A stretch of DNA of 64,000 nucleotides, from positions 7,110 through 71,109 of the forward strand of contig NZ_KI259222.1 in NCBI RefSeq assembly GCF_000467855.2, in the 5' to 3' direction. The notes beneath the pieces were generated by a model, which did not search any database, was not told the origin of the DNA, and saw only the letters and a program-made list of their open reading frames with translations. A program made the translations under genes and the position numbers. Shown here piece after piece: positions 16,492-24,352 of the stretch. Source of the DNA: Porphyromonas sp. oral taxon 278 str. W7784. GTDB lineage: Bacteria > Bacteroidota > Bacteroidia > Bacteroidales > Porphyromonadaceae. The number at the start of each line of letters is the position of its first letter. Within the stretch, counting starts at the first letter, position 1.

Positions 16492-17196
16492 ATGAATAGA
16501 AAGATTGGACTTCTGAGCATAGCTCTTCTCCTGGGCTTATCCTCCTGTGATCTAGCTCGTATCGGCGAAGAGTTCGGACGCTCAAACAATCCCGTCGCTT
16601 ACATCGAGCGAGGGATGGATCAGCGACAGGTACAGGACCTACTGGGACGCCCTGACAACCGACGCTTCTCCGAAGATGGTACCGAAGAATGGGAGTACCG
16701 CAGGAGCTACGGCTCGCTCGAAGGGAAGATCGTCCTGGTGACATTCTCCTCCTCGGGGAGAGTGATCCGCCTCAATACCTACGATGCCGAGGGCTATGGT
16801 CGCTCCAGACGTGACTACCCAAGCTACCCCAATTATCCTAGCTATCCCAGCTATTCCAACTACCCTCGTGGAGGGGGGAACTATCCCTACGACAACGGGC
16901 AGAGCGAGCGGGAGAATGAGGAGTGGTTCAATGACGTGCTCCGTACAGCACGCCGTAAGACCTTCGAGGACGAGCGTATCGCCTATATTCAGGATGTAGC
17001 ACGAGGCTACCGCTTCACCACCAAGCAGACCATCCGCCTGCTCCAGCTCTTCACCTGGGACGACCAGAAGCTCAAGGTGCTCTCCCCCATAGCTCCCCGT
17101 CTGAGAGACCCCTACAATGCCTATCAGATCATCGACTGCTTCACCTTCTCCGATGCCAAGGAGCAGGCTCGTCGTATGCTCGGTCTCTCCCGCTAG
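16492..17196 (+). CDS. Lipoprotein with BamE-like and DUF4476 domains (short paralogue)
   Basis: A 234-residue lipoprotein; the signal ends in LLLGLSSC with lipobox Cys19. Residues 35-100 (VAYIERGMDQRQVQDLLGRPDNRRFSEDGTEEWEYRR...VLVTFSSSGRVIRL) form a BamE/SmpA-like domain: the G-M-x-x-x-x-V-x-x-L-L-G-x-P motif is clear. A Tyr/Pro/Ser repeat linker (YPSYPNYPSYPSYSNYPR, about 110-130) follows, then one DUF4476 domain (EWFNDVLRTARRKTFEDERIAYIQDVARGYRFTTKQTIRLLQLFTWDDQKL...AYQIIDCFTFSDAKEQA). It is a smaller paralogue of the next gene, 47 bases downstream. Probably an envelope protein; function unknown. Confidence 0.82.
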   Translation: MNRKIGLLSIALLLGLSSCDLARIGEEFGRSNNPVAYIERGMDQRQVQDLLGRPDNRRFSEDGTEEWEYRRSYGSLEGKIVLVTFSSSGRVIRLNTYDAEGYGRSRRDYPSYPNYPSYPSYSNYPRGGGNYPYDNGQSERENEEWFNDVLRTARRKTFEDERIAYIQDVARGYRFTTKQTIRLLQLFTWDDQKLKVLSPIAPRLRDPYNAYQIIDCFTFSDAKEQARRMLGLSR

Positions 17197-17243
17197 GCTC
17201 TTAGCTCGCTCACCTCACCATCATACACATCTCTAGATCCATT

Positions 17244-18671
17244 ATGAAGATAACGACAGGGCTCGCGGCCTCTATCTGCATCGTCACACTCGCCTCGTGC
17301 GGACTGGGCAAAGCACGCCAATCGGTCAGCCAGATCGACCGTGGGATGACCAAGAGCCAGATCGTGGGTATCCTCGGTCAGCCTCGTAACAAGAATGTCC
17401 AAGAGAACAACCGAGAAGTCTGGGAATATCTCTTCCAAGACCAGCTCTCCGAAGCTACCCTTGCGGTCAATGTGACCTTCGAGGACGGACGAGTCTCTAA
17501 GTACGATAGCAAGGAGACCGCCGTACAGCGCCCAGCGACCGTATCCTACCCCGTCCCCTCTACCCCACCACCCGTCATCACTCCGGAGCAGTATCCTACA
17601 CGCCCCGAGTACTACCCAGGTCGTGGCTACAGAGATCCGTACGAGCAGGAGGCTGAGGCCCGTGCCTTCGAGGGATTCTATCAGGATGTGCGAAGCCTGA
17701 TCTACACGTCCGAGCAGATCCAGTTCATCGAGGAGGTAGCACACCGTAGCTACTTCTCTACCGACCAAGTCGCACGGCTCGTCCGCATCTTCTCCACCGA
17801 CGATCAGCGCCTGCATGTACTGCGGATCCTCGCTCCTCGTCTGAGGGATAGCTACAATGCCTTCCGCCTCATCGAGCTCTTCGACTACATGGGCGCTCGG
17901 GAGGAAGCCAGGCGTATCATCGAGGCTTATGCTCCGCCCATGCCTCGCCAGTACGACCCTCGCTACGGAGGTACCCTACCCCAGCAGGAGGACTTCGAGG
18001 AGTTCGTCCGTGGTGTCGAGCGACAGACCTTCACCAAGGACAAGATCCGCTACATCCGTGACGCCGCTCAGCTCAATACCTTCTCCGTACAGCAGACGAG
18101 TCGCCTGCTGAAGCTCTTCTCCTGGGACAAGGAACGCCTAGAGGTACTCACCGCCATAGCACCCCACCTCAGGGATGGCTACAACGCCTATCGCCTCATC
18201 GATCTATTTGACTTCATGCATGCCAAGGAAGAGGCACGTCGTATCCTTGGCTTCACTCAGGATCGTAGCTCCTACGGGCGCTCCTTCTCCCGAGGTATAG
18301 GGAGTGATATCCAGGAGCAAGTCAATGAGGTGGGCCGAAGGATCGAGTCACAGATGAACCAGGCACGGGAGAGCGCCACCCGAATGACCGAGCGCACGAC
18401 CTGGTACCAGCCTCTGCTCATCCAGCTTCGCACTGAGCCCACCGTCGAGGGTCGTCTCAACCTCCTACGCATCGAGCTACGCCAGCATCAGCTGACGACC
18501 GAGCAAGGGATCGAGATCCTACGCTCCTACTTCTCCAGCGACGACGATCGCCTCAGCGCTCTGGAGCTAATCGCTCCTAGACTCTCCGACCCGTCGGGAC
18601 GAGCTAGATTCCTTGACCTCTTCATCTACTCCGAAGGTAAGGCACGAGCGAGCTCCTACCTCGGGCTCTAG
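17244..18671 (+). CDS. Lipoprotein with BamE-like domain and several DUF4476 units
   Basis: A 475-residue lipoprotein (signal ending CIVTLASC, Cys19). A BamE-like domain (SQIDRGMTKSQIVGILGQPRNKNVQENNREVWEYLF, about 29-65) is followed by a Pro/Tyr linker. Then come three helical repeats: 2 clear DUF4476 units (about 137-225 and 252-335, each with FxxDxQRLxVLxxxAPxLRDxYNAxRLIxLFDxMxAxEEARRI) and a third, more diverged unit at the C-terminus (about 390-475). A glutamine/arginine-rich helix lies between (about 345-385). This looks like domain duplication from the same ancestor as the preceding gene. A strong terminator follows at 18691. Confidence 0.82.
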   Translation: MKITTGLAASICIVTLASCGLGKARQSVSQIDRGMTKSQIVGILGQPRNKNVQENNREVWEYLFQDQLSEATLAVNVTFEDGRVSKYDSKETAVQRPATVSYPVPSTPPPVITPEQYPTRPEYYPGRGYRDPYEQEAEARAFEGFYQDVRSLIYTSEQIQFIEEVAHRSYFSTDQVARLVRIFSTDDQRLHVLRILAPRLRDSYNAFRLIELFDYMGAREEARRIIEAYAPPMPRQYDPRYGGTLPQQEDFEEFVRGVERQTFTKDKIRYIRDAAQLNTFSVQQTSRLLKLFSWDKERLEVLTAIAPHLRDGYNAYRLIDLFDFMHAKEEARRILGFTQDRSSYGRSFSRGIGSDIQEQVNEVGRRIESQMNQARESATRMTERTTWYQPLLIQLRTEPTVEGRLNLLRIELRQHQLTTEQGIEILRSYFSSDDDRLSALELIAPRLSDPSGRARFLDLFIYSEGKARASSYLGL

Positions 18672-18690
18672 CGTCAAGAGTAGCTACATA

Positions 18691-18736
18691 AAACGACAGC
18701 GCCACCTAGGGATCTTCCTAGGTGGCGCTGTCGTTT
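18691..18736. terminator. Bidirectional terminator between convergent genes
   Basis: A perfect 20-bp stem (18691-18710 with 18717-18736) with a 6-base loop and AAA/TTT ends. It sits between the convergent DUF4476 lipoprotein gene (+) and the GNAT gene (-) and can serve both. Confidence 0.9.
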
Positions 18737-18746
18737 GGTGTAAGAG

Positions 18747-19238
18747 CTAAGCGAGGTGTCTCTGGAAGGCAAGTCGAGGCGAGCCGTCAGCGACGTAGAT
18801 CGTGCCACAGGGCGTGAAGCCATGTCGCTCGAGGAAGCGAAGCATCGTGCGATTAGCCTGATGGGTATCGATACGCAGATTCGGACAGCGTGCCGAGGCC
18901 CAGGCAAGCACCTTACCAGCTAGCCCCTTCACCCGCCCATCCGAGGCAAGGCGATGGATCACTCCGTAGGGAGCGTCATCCAGCCACTCCCCTTCGATAT
19001 GCTTGTAGGTGGGCTCTTCCTCCTCGGCGAAGTAGAACGTCCCTACCAGCCCCTCCAGACCCGCCTCCTCACAGACGTAGCTATGCCCCGAGGCGATGTC
19101 TCTGCGGATCTGCTCCACCGAAGGGTAGCCCACCGGCCACTGGGCACTATTCCCCTCACGGATCATGTAGGAGCAAGCTCCATCAAGTAGTGCCATGATC
19201 CCCAAGAGATCCTCTGAAGTACTGAGACGTATATGCAT
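18747..19238 (-). CDS. GNAT-family N-acetyltransferase
   Basis: A 163-residue GCN5-related acetyltransferase. It opens with MHIRLSTSEDLLGIMALLDGACSYM. The acetyl-CoA region is GVIHRLASDGRVKGLAGKVLAWASAR (about 92-118), where the R/Q-x-x-G-x-G/A signature is V-K-G-L-A-G, and LRIDTHQANRTMLRFLERHGFTPCGTIY is the usual C-terminal half with the N-x-x-x-x-x-x-x-x-G-F motif. Length is normal. The substrate is unknown. It has no operon partner on the same strand. Confidence 0.88.
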   Translation of the reverse strand: MHIRLSTSEDLLGIMALLDGACSYMIREGNSAQWPVGYPSVEQIRRDIASGHSYVCEEAGLEGLVGTFYFAEEEEPTYKHIEGEWLDDAPYGVIHRLASDGRVKGLAGKVLAWASARCPNLRIDTHQANRTMLRFLERHGFTPCGTIYVADGSPRLAFQRHLA

Positions 19239-19269
19239 CGATATAAGAGTAGAGAGCTAGTGGTAATAG

Positions 19270-19309
19270 CTAAGGGCTATCTCCCCTCAAGAGGAGAGAC
19301 AGCCCTTAG
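19270..19309 (-). terminator. Hairpin downstream of the V-ATPase operon
   Basis: A 19-bp stem with two mismatches (19270-19288 with 19291-19309), 30 bases beyond the ntpK stop on the minus strand. There is no T-run, so termination is inferred from position and stem strength. Confidence 0.6.
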
Positions 19310-19338
19310 ATCTAGTGGATGGATAGGGTCCTATACTC

Positions 19339-19797
19339 TTAGAAAGAACCTACGATGAGGATCGTCACCAGCAGAGCAAGGATAGCGTAGAGCTCAGGGA
19401 AGACCGCCATGACCATGGTGGTGCTGAAGACATTCTCCCCATTCCCGATGGCCTGGATACCATTAGCACAGACCTGAGCCTGACGGATCGAAGAGTAAGC
19501 ACCTACGACGCCGAGGATGATCCCTGCCCCGAGGATAGCCCAAGCGGCAAAGCTAGTGATAGGACCTGCTGCGATCAGCTTATCCAGAGCAGCCTTGGCC
19601 ATGAAGAAGCCAACGAAACCGTAGAGCCCCTGAGAGCTTGGCAGAGCAGCCAGACCGATGTACTGCCCGAGGGCATCAGGGTTCTTCTTCATAGCACCGA
19701 CGGCAGCATTACCGCAGATCGTCACACCTACGCTACTACCGATACCCGTCAGACCGACCATCAGCACAATGCCGAGGAAAGACAACATCTCATTCAT
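19339..19797 (-). CDS. ntpK: V-type ATPase subunit K (proteolipid rotor ring)
   Basis: A 152-residue membrane proteolipid with four transmembrane helices in two hairpins, the c-ring of a V/A-type ATPase. The ion-binding carboxylate is Glu135 (MAVFPELYAIL). Around it, Leu52, Ser55, Gln56, Tyr59 (LPSSQGLYG) and Gln106 (SSIRQAQ) keep the same spacing as the sodium ligands recalled from Enterococcus hirae NtpK (Leu61, Thr64, Gln65, Tyr68, Gln110, Glu139). This argues for Na+ rather than H+ coupling. It is the last gene of the operon, 40 bases after subunit I, with a hairpin 30 bases downstream. Confidence 0.95.
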   Translation of the reverse strand: MNEMLSFLGIVLMVGLTGIGSSVGVTICGNAAVGAMKKNPDALGQYIGLAALPSSQGLYGFVGFFMAKAALDKLIAAGPITSFAAWAILGAGIILGVVGAYSSIRQAQVCANGIQAIGNGENVFSTTMVMAVFPELYAILALLVTILIVGSF

Positions 19798-19837
19798 AAT
19801 CTTTACTTGAGTTAAATGGAATTATTTGGTTTGTTTT

Positions 19838-21670
19838 TTACTTACGCTTGAAGGGGGTGTAGGGCTTACCTCCACCCTCAAACTCGCTATTCTTGTAGTA
19901 CTCTACGAACGTCAGTCGCAGCGGGTGAACGAAGGCACCGATCATAGCGATACCGAAGTTGATCCCGTGCCCGAAGACGAGGATGATGAGTGCTAGGATC
20001 CAGCCCACAACGTAGCTACCGACCGAGGCTCCACTGCCCGAAGCAGGGAGGCACGACATAGCGAGCTGATTGAAGACACTCCCTAGGATACCGCCCGTCA
20101 GACCGATGGCGAAGAGTCGGATATAGGAGAGGGAGTCCCCGAGAAGACCCGAAGCTGTCTCGTAGCTCTTCCACAGACCAGCACCAATGTTGAAGAAGGG
20201 ATTCTTTCCTGGGCTATTGTACAGGAAGGCTACCAGCACCGAAAGTCCTGCTACACCATAGAGGATATAGGTCACAGGTTCAGGCAGTGTGAACTGCATC
20301 ATCGGCAGGGCATAGATCAGCCCGACAGCTATCAGGAGGAGTACCCAAGCATAGCCAGCGAGCGAATGCTTCCAGCCCTTCTGCTTCCCTGTCTTGTAGG
20401 CACCGACGGCCTTACCGAGTAGGATCTGCACCAGTCCAATGACAACAGAGATTGTCATCAGGTTATCCTGGTTGAAGAGATAGTCCTTATTGTGAGCCCA
20501 GGGCAATTCGATCCCGAAGATACCACCCATAAGTAGCCCGACGACGAACGCTCCACCACCGAGCCACTGGATCAGACCCACGATCGAATTATCCCCTCCT
20601 CGCTTCTGCAGTCGTACGAAGGTCGCCACTGAGAAGAGGATCAATCCATAGCCCGCATCCCCAAAGCACATCCCGAAGAAGAGCATGAAGAAGGGGGCGA
20701 TGAGCACCGTCTGGTCTAGCTCCTGATAGTTGGGCAGGGAGAAGAGACCCGTGATGAACTCAAAGCACTTGGTGAAGGCATTATTCTTCAGCTGAATGGG
20801 CACACGCTCCGTCTCTGGATCGAAGTCCACTTGCTTGAAGTAATAGCCACCCTTGCTAAGTTCTTCCTCGAAGGCTTTAGCGTGATCGGTAGGGACGAAG
20901 CCTTCTAAGAGGAGCAGCCTCTCGTCAGCCAGGCGATCAGCCTGCAGACGCACGGTACCGAAGGTCAGGTGATTCTCCAGATCGGTATCATAGGCCTGAA
21001 GCTGAGCCTGCCACTCGGGGAAGCTTGACCGAAGCTGGTCGGTAGCTTGATCTAGCGCAGTCTGAGCTTCTGCTAGCTCCTGCTCGACTCGGTCGACACT
21101 ACGCTGAGGGCGACGGATGACTTCTGCCTCGGGGAGATGCACCTTCGCATCTAGAGCACGGAGCAGGACAAAGTACTGACGACCACTGACGACCTCGATA
21201 GGTACGACATCGTGTGTGGCACGGAAGCTTTCCGTAAACTGAGATACTGGGAGAGCATAGAAGTCCAGCGTATAGCCGACCTCTTCGAGGCGAGTGAATG
21301 TACCTTCGTCGAAGGTACCCCACGGACGCACTTCATCGGCTTCGGCCTTGAGGGCCGTGATACGATCGACGAGGCGACGCCTTGCCTCCAGCTCCTCCTC
21401 GATATGGCTGACGAGCGCCCGCCCATCTACCTCTGCAGGGAGCTGTACTTGCTGTCCCGACTCAGCGGCTGGTACTTCGTAGGGACGAAGTTCCTTGCGA
21501 AGAGCCACGAGGTGCATACGTTCAGCCTGAAGAGCCTGTAGCTCCTCGACCTCCTTAGTAGATACCTGCTCTCGGACGTGGACGACTCCTAGCTCTCTGA
21601 GGCGCAGGAGGAAACCTTCGTAGTCTCTATGGAAGACCAGGAAGGCGTATTTATTCATCGGCTGAATCAT
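19838..21670 (-). CDS. ntpI: V-type ATPase subunit I (stator a-subunit)
   Basis: A 610-residue membrane subunit. The N-terminal 320 residues form the cytoplasmic stalk-binding part with coiled-coil stretches (EVEELQALQAERMHLVALRKELR; RSVDRVEQELAEAQTALDQATDQL). The C-terminal half has 7-8 transmembrane helices (FMLFFGMCFGDAGYGLILFSV; GLIQWLGGGAFVVGLLMGGIFGIEL; YIRLFAIGLTGGILGSVFNQLA). The essential arginine of the ion half-channels is expected in LSYIRLFAIGL. The ATG overlaps the stop of subunit D (ATGA, 21667-21670). Subunit I and the K ring form the ion channel of the enzyme. Confidence 0.95.
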   Translation of the reverse strand: MIQPMNKYAFLVFHRDYEGFLLRLRELGVVHVREQVSTKEVEELQALQAERMHLVALRKELRPYEVPAAESGQQVQLPAEVDGRALVSHIEEELEARRRLVDRITALKAEADEVRPWGTFDEGTFTRLEEVGYTLDFYALPVSQFTESFRATHDVVPIEVVSGRQYFVLLRALDAKVHLPEAEVIRRPQRSVDRVEQELAEAQTALDQATDQLRSSFPEWQAQLQAYDTDLENHLTFGTVRLQADRLADERLLLLEGFVPTDHAKAFEEELSKGGYYFKQVDFDPETERVPIQLKNNAFTKCFEFITGLFSLPNYQELDQTVLIAPFFMLFFGMCFGDAGYGLILFSVATFVRLQKRGGDNSIVGLIQWLGGGAFVVGLLMGGIFGIELPWAHNKDYLFNQDNLMTISVVIGLVQILLGKAVGAYKTGKQKGWKHSLAGYAWVLLLIAVGLIYALPMMQFTLPEPVTYILYGVAGLSVLVAFLYNSPGKNPFFNIGAGLWKSYETASGLLGDSLSYIRLFAIGLTGGILGSVFNQLAMSCLPASGSGASVGSYVVGWILALIILVFGHGINFGIAMIGAFVHPLRLTFVEYYKNSEFEGGGKPYTPFKRK

Positions 21671-22287
21671 TGGGCTACCTCCTCTTCTTCATCACGTTTA
21701 CGCTTCTCGATATTGGTACGCATGATCTTCTGCGATGCCTTCGACAGACTCTCTTCGTCTTCGATGAATCGCTTGATCTTGCGGATAGCATCTTGATAGC
21801 CTGGTATCTGAACCTTCTCGAAGAGATTGACCTTCTGGGTCGTCTTCTTACGAGCATGCTCGAGGAACTCCATCTTCAGACGGAGGAATTCTGCTTCGAT
21901 CCCGGTCGTAGCAAGCGTCTTCAGGAGCTCGATCCCCTCGGCATACCAAGAGGGAGCATTGAAGATGCTGAAGGGGCGTACCTCATAGTGGATACCATCC
22001 AGCACGGGGAGCAGGACGCCAGCGACCTTCTTCATCGAGAGGTCTACACGATCTACGGTGATGAGTGACGGATCGAACTCATCCCATAGACTGACCATGC
22101 CCTGATAGCCTCGGAGCTCGGCCTCTAGTTTGGCCTCTAGCTCCTCGACCTCTCGCTTGGTCTGCTTGACCTGCTGTCTCAGGGCGCTCTCCTTACTCTT
22201 AATAGTAGGCAAGGTGCGCAGACGCATCTTCAGCGCCTTCTCCTGCAGCTGTAGCGAGGTCTTATTGTATTGAAATCGTATCGCCAT
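21667..22287 (-). CDS. ntpD: V-type ATPase subunit D (central stalk)
   Basis: A 206-residue central-stalk subunit made of two long helices: MAIRFQYNKTSLQLQEKALKMRLRTLPTIKSKESALRQQVKQT is the typical N-terminal coiled coil, and FLRLKMEFLEHARKKTTQKVNLFEKVQIPGYQDAIRKIKRFIEDEE the C-terminal one. The motif KVNLFEKVxIPxxxxxIRxIxxFLxDEE is diagnostic of subunit D. Its stop overlaps the start of subunit I. A peptidase-E-like gene lies 22 bases upstream. Confidence 0.95.
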   Translation of the reverse strand: MAIRFQYNKTSLQLQEKALKMRLRTLPTIKSKESALRQQVKQTKREVEELEAKLEAELRGYQGMVSLWDEFDPSLITVDRVDLSMKKVAGVLLPVLDGIHYEVRPFSIFNAPSWYAEGIELLKTLATTGIEAEFLRLKMEFLEHARKKTTQKVNLFEKVQIPGYQDAIRKIKRFIEDEESLSKASQKIMRTNIEKRKRDEEEEVAQ

Positions 22288-22309
22288 AAGACGTTTGATG
22301 GCTACCTAG

Positions 22310-22939
22310 TTATTCCTTAGTCACGATGGTGAGCTCTCGACCCCGGACGATTATAGCCTGGTGGTTCGTGATCGGTACGAGAGAGAGTCGGCCACCATAC
22401 GTAGCGAGCACAGTCTCCGCCATCTCGACGAAGGGGAAGCACCGGTAGTGCGGCAAAGGATACTTCTCGATCAAGCCTAGTGCAGCGAAGGAGGTCAGCT
22501 CAGGAGCCGCCTGGGTCTCATCCATTAGCTGAACATACTCGATGCTAGGTGCCAGGATCACCGACCCTGCCGACTCGCCTATATAAGGTTTTCCTCTCTC
22601 TATTTCCCGCTGGATAAGCTTATCCGCACCTTTACGCTTCAGTTCCTGAAGGAGGTAGAAGGCATTGCCTCCCGAGATGTAGATAAGATCCCCCCGAGAG
22701 AGCGAGGCCTCAATCTCCTCGGCCGAAGCCTCTGCGACATCCAAGGGCTCGACCCTCAGCCCCAGCTGCTCCAAGGCCTCTCGCCCCAGCCCGACATACC
22801 CCGTATAGGACTCCGGGATGCTAGCTGTGGGGATAAAGGTGACGACCTTCTCCCGTAGCTCCATAGGGCAGGCTTGCTCTAGTAGAGGAGCTACATCGGC
22901 GAAAGAGGAGCAGAGGAAAAGGAAGATATTTGGGTTCAT
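22310..22939 (-). CDS. Peptidase S51 (PepE)-like protein within the V-ATPase operon
   Basis: A 209-residue protein with the class I glutamine-amidotransferase-like fold of peptidase family S51. The nucleophile elbow G-E-S-A-G-S (Ser123) and the preceding D-L-I-Y-I-S-G-G-N-A-F-Y-L-L-Q-E-L block are diagnostic for the aspartyl-dipeptidase PepE and its Lmo0363-like relatives. The family cleaves Asp-X dipeptides or has unknown substrates. It lies between subunit B (81 bases upstream) and subunit D (22 bases downstream), on the same strand and so probably co-transcribed. A direct role in the ATPase is not expected. Confidence 0.85.
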   Translation of the reverse strand: MNPNIFLFLCSSFADVAPLLEQACPMELREKVVTFIPTASIPESYTGYVGLGREALEQLGLRVEPLDVAEASAEEIEASLSRGDLIYISGGNAFYLLQELKRKGADKLIQREIERGKPYIGESAGSVILAPSIEYVQLMDETQAAPELTSFAALGLIEKYPLPHYRCFPFVEMAETVLATYGGRLSLVPITNHQAIIVRGRELTIVTKE

Positions 22940-23020
22940 TCTCTGTACTATTTGACTCTACCAGCCACACCTATAGGGAGCGGAGGCTCCCCGTGGGCCA
23001 ACATACTGTCGCGAGCTCCC

Positions 23021-24343
23021 TTAGGCCTTAGGCCAGTACTTATCGACGAGGGACTGCTTGATATTCACCTCTGCTGGACGGAAGTACCGACCGAAGAGAT
23101 GCCATGCCGTATCGAGCATCTGCTCGGTATCGATATTGACGTCGATAGCAAGGAGCTCACGCGAATAGTCCGCAGCGAAGCGAAGTGTACGCTCGTCGTA
23201 GTCCGTTAGGTCGAAACCATTCTCCATCTTCGTCTGTGCACCTGCGGCGTCAGAGAAGAGTCGGACGGCGGCATTCATCACCTGAGGGTGGTCTTCACGG
23301 GTCTTCTTCCCGATGACAAGCTGCTTGAGACGGGAGAGCGAACGGAAGGGGTCGATGATGACCTTACCCACACTCGAGTCACGACGCAGGTAGAGCTGAC
23401 CTTCGGTGATATACCCTGTATTGTCAGGTACGGCATGCGTGATGTCACCCCCTGAGAGTGTCGTCACAGCGATGATCGTGATCGAGCCTCCGTCTGGGAA
23501 CTGTACCGCCTTCTCATAGATCTTCGCCAGGTCAGAGTAAAGCGAACCGGGCATGGAGTCCTTCGAAGGAATCTGGTCCATACGATTCGACACGATCGCC
23601 AGAGCATCGGCATAGTTCGTCATGTCGGTCAAGAGCACCAGCACCTTCTCCTTCTTCTCGACGGAGAAATATTCTGCAGCGGCGAGCGCCATATCAGGAA
23701 TAAGCAGACGCTCTACCGATGGATCTTCGGTGGTATTGATAAAGCTGACGATGCGGTCTAGCGCACCAGCGTTGCTGAAGGTATTCTTGAAGAAGAGGTA
23801 GTCGTCATTAGTCATACCCATCCCCCCTAGGATGATCTTGTCGCTCTTAGCACGAAGAGCCACCATCGCCATCACTTCATTGAAGGGCTGGTCAGGGTCA
23901 GCGAAGAAGGGGATCTTCTGCCCTGTCACAAGGGTATTATTGAGGTCAATACCAGCGATACCGGTAGCGATGAGTTCGGAGGGCTGTTCACGGCGAACAG
24001 GATTCACCGAAGGTCCACCGATCTCTACTTCCTTGCCCGAGACGGCAGGACCGCCATCGATGGGCTCACCATAGGCATTGAAGAAGCGACCTACGAGCTG
24101 ATCACCTACCTGTAGCGAAGGAGCCTTGCCGAGGAAGATCACTTCCGCATCCGTGGGGATACCTTCCGTACCGCCGAAGACCTGCAGAGTCACCTCTTGG
24201 TTCATGATACGCACGACCTGAGCTAGACGCCCATTGATCGTAGCCAGCTCTTCATTACCAACGCCTGTGGCACGGAGCATACACGTGGCCTTGGTGATAT
24301 TCTCGATCTTGGTATAAATCTTTTGGAATGCTTTTGCTGCCAT
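23021..24343 (-). CDS. ntpB: V-type ATPase subunit B
   Basis: A 440-residue non-catalytic nucleotide-binding subunit of the V1 head. It begins MAAKAFQKIYTKIENITKATCML, carries ELIATGIAGIDLNNTLVTGQKIPFFADPDQPFNEV, and has GGMGMTNDDYLFFKNTF in place of an intact P-loop, as usual for B subunits. VLVLLTDMTNYADALAIVSNRMDQIPSKDSMPGSLYSDLAKIYEKA is the conserved core. It pairs with subunit A to make the A3B3 ring. The gene lies 9 bases after ntpA. Confidence 0.96.
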   Translation of the reverse strand: MAAKAFQKIYTKIENITKATCMLRATGVGNEELATINGRLAQVVRIMNQEVTLQVFGGTEGIPTDAEVIFLGKAPSLQVGDQLVGRFFNAYGEPIDGGPAVSGKEVEIGGPSVNPVRREQPSELIATGIAGIDLNNTLVTGQKIPFFADPDQPFNEVMAMVALRAKSDKIILGGMGMTNDDYLFFKNTFSNAGALDRIVSFINTTEDPSVERLLIPDMALAAAEYFSVEKKEKVLVLLTDMTNYADALAIVSNRMDQIPSKDSMPGSLYSDLAKIYEKAVQFPDGGSITIIAVTTLSGGDITHAVPDNTGYITEGQLYLRRDSSVGKVIIDPFRSLSRLKQLVIGKKTREDHPQVMNAAVRLFSDAAGAQTKMENGFDLTDYDERTLRFAADYSRELLAIDVNIDTEQMLDTAWHLFGRYFRPAEVNIKQSLVDKYWPKA

Positions 24344-24352
24344 AGCGCTCTT

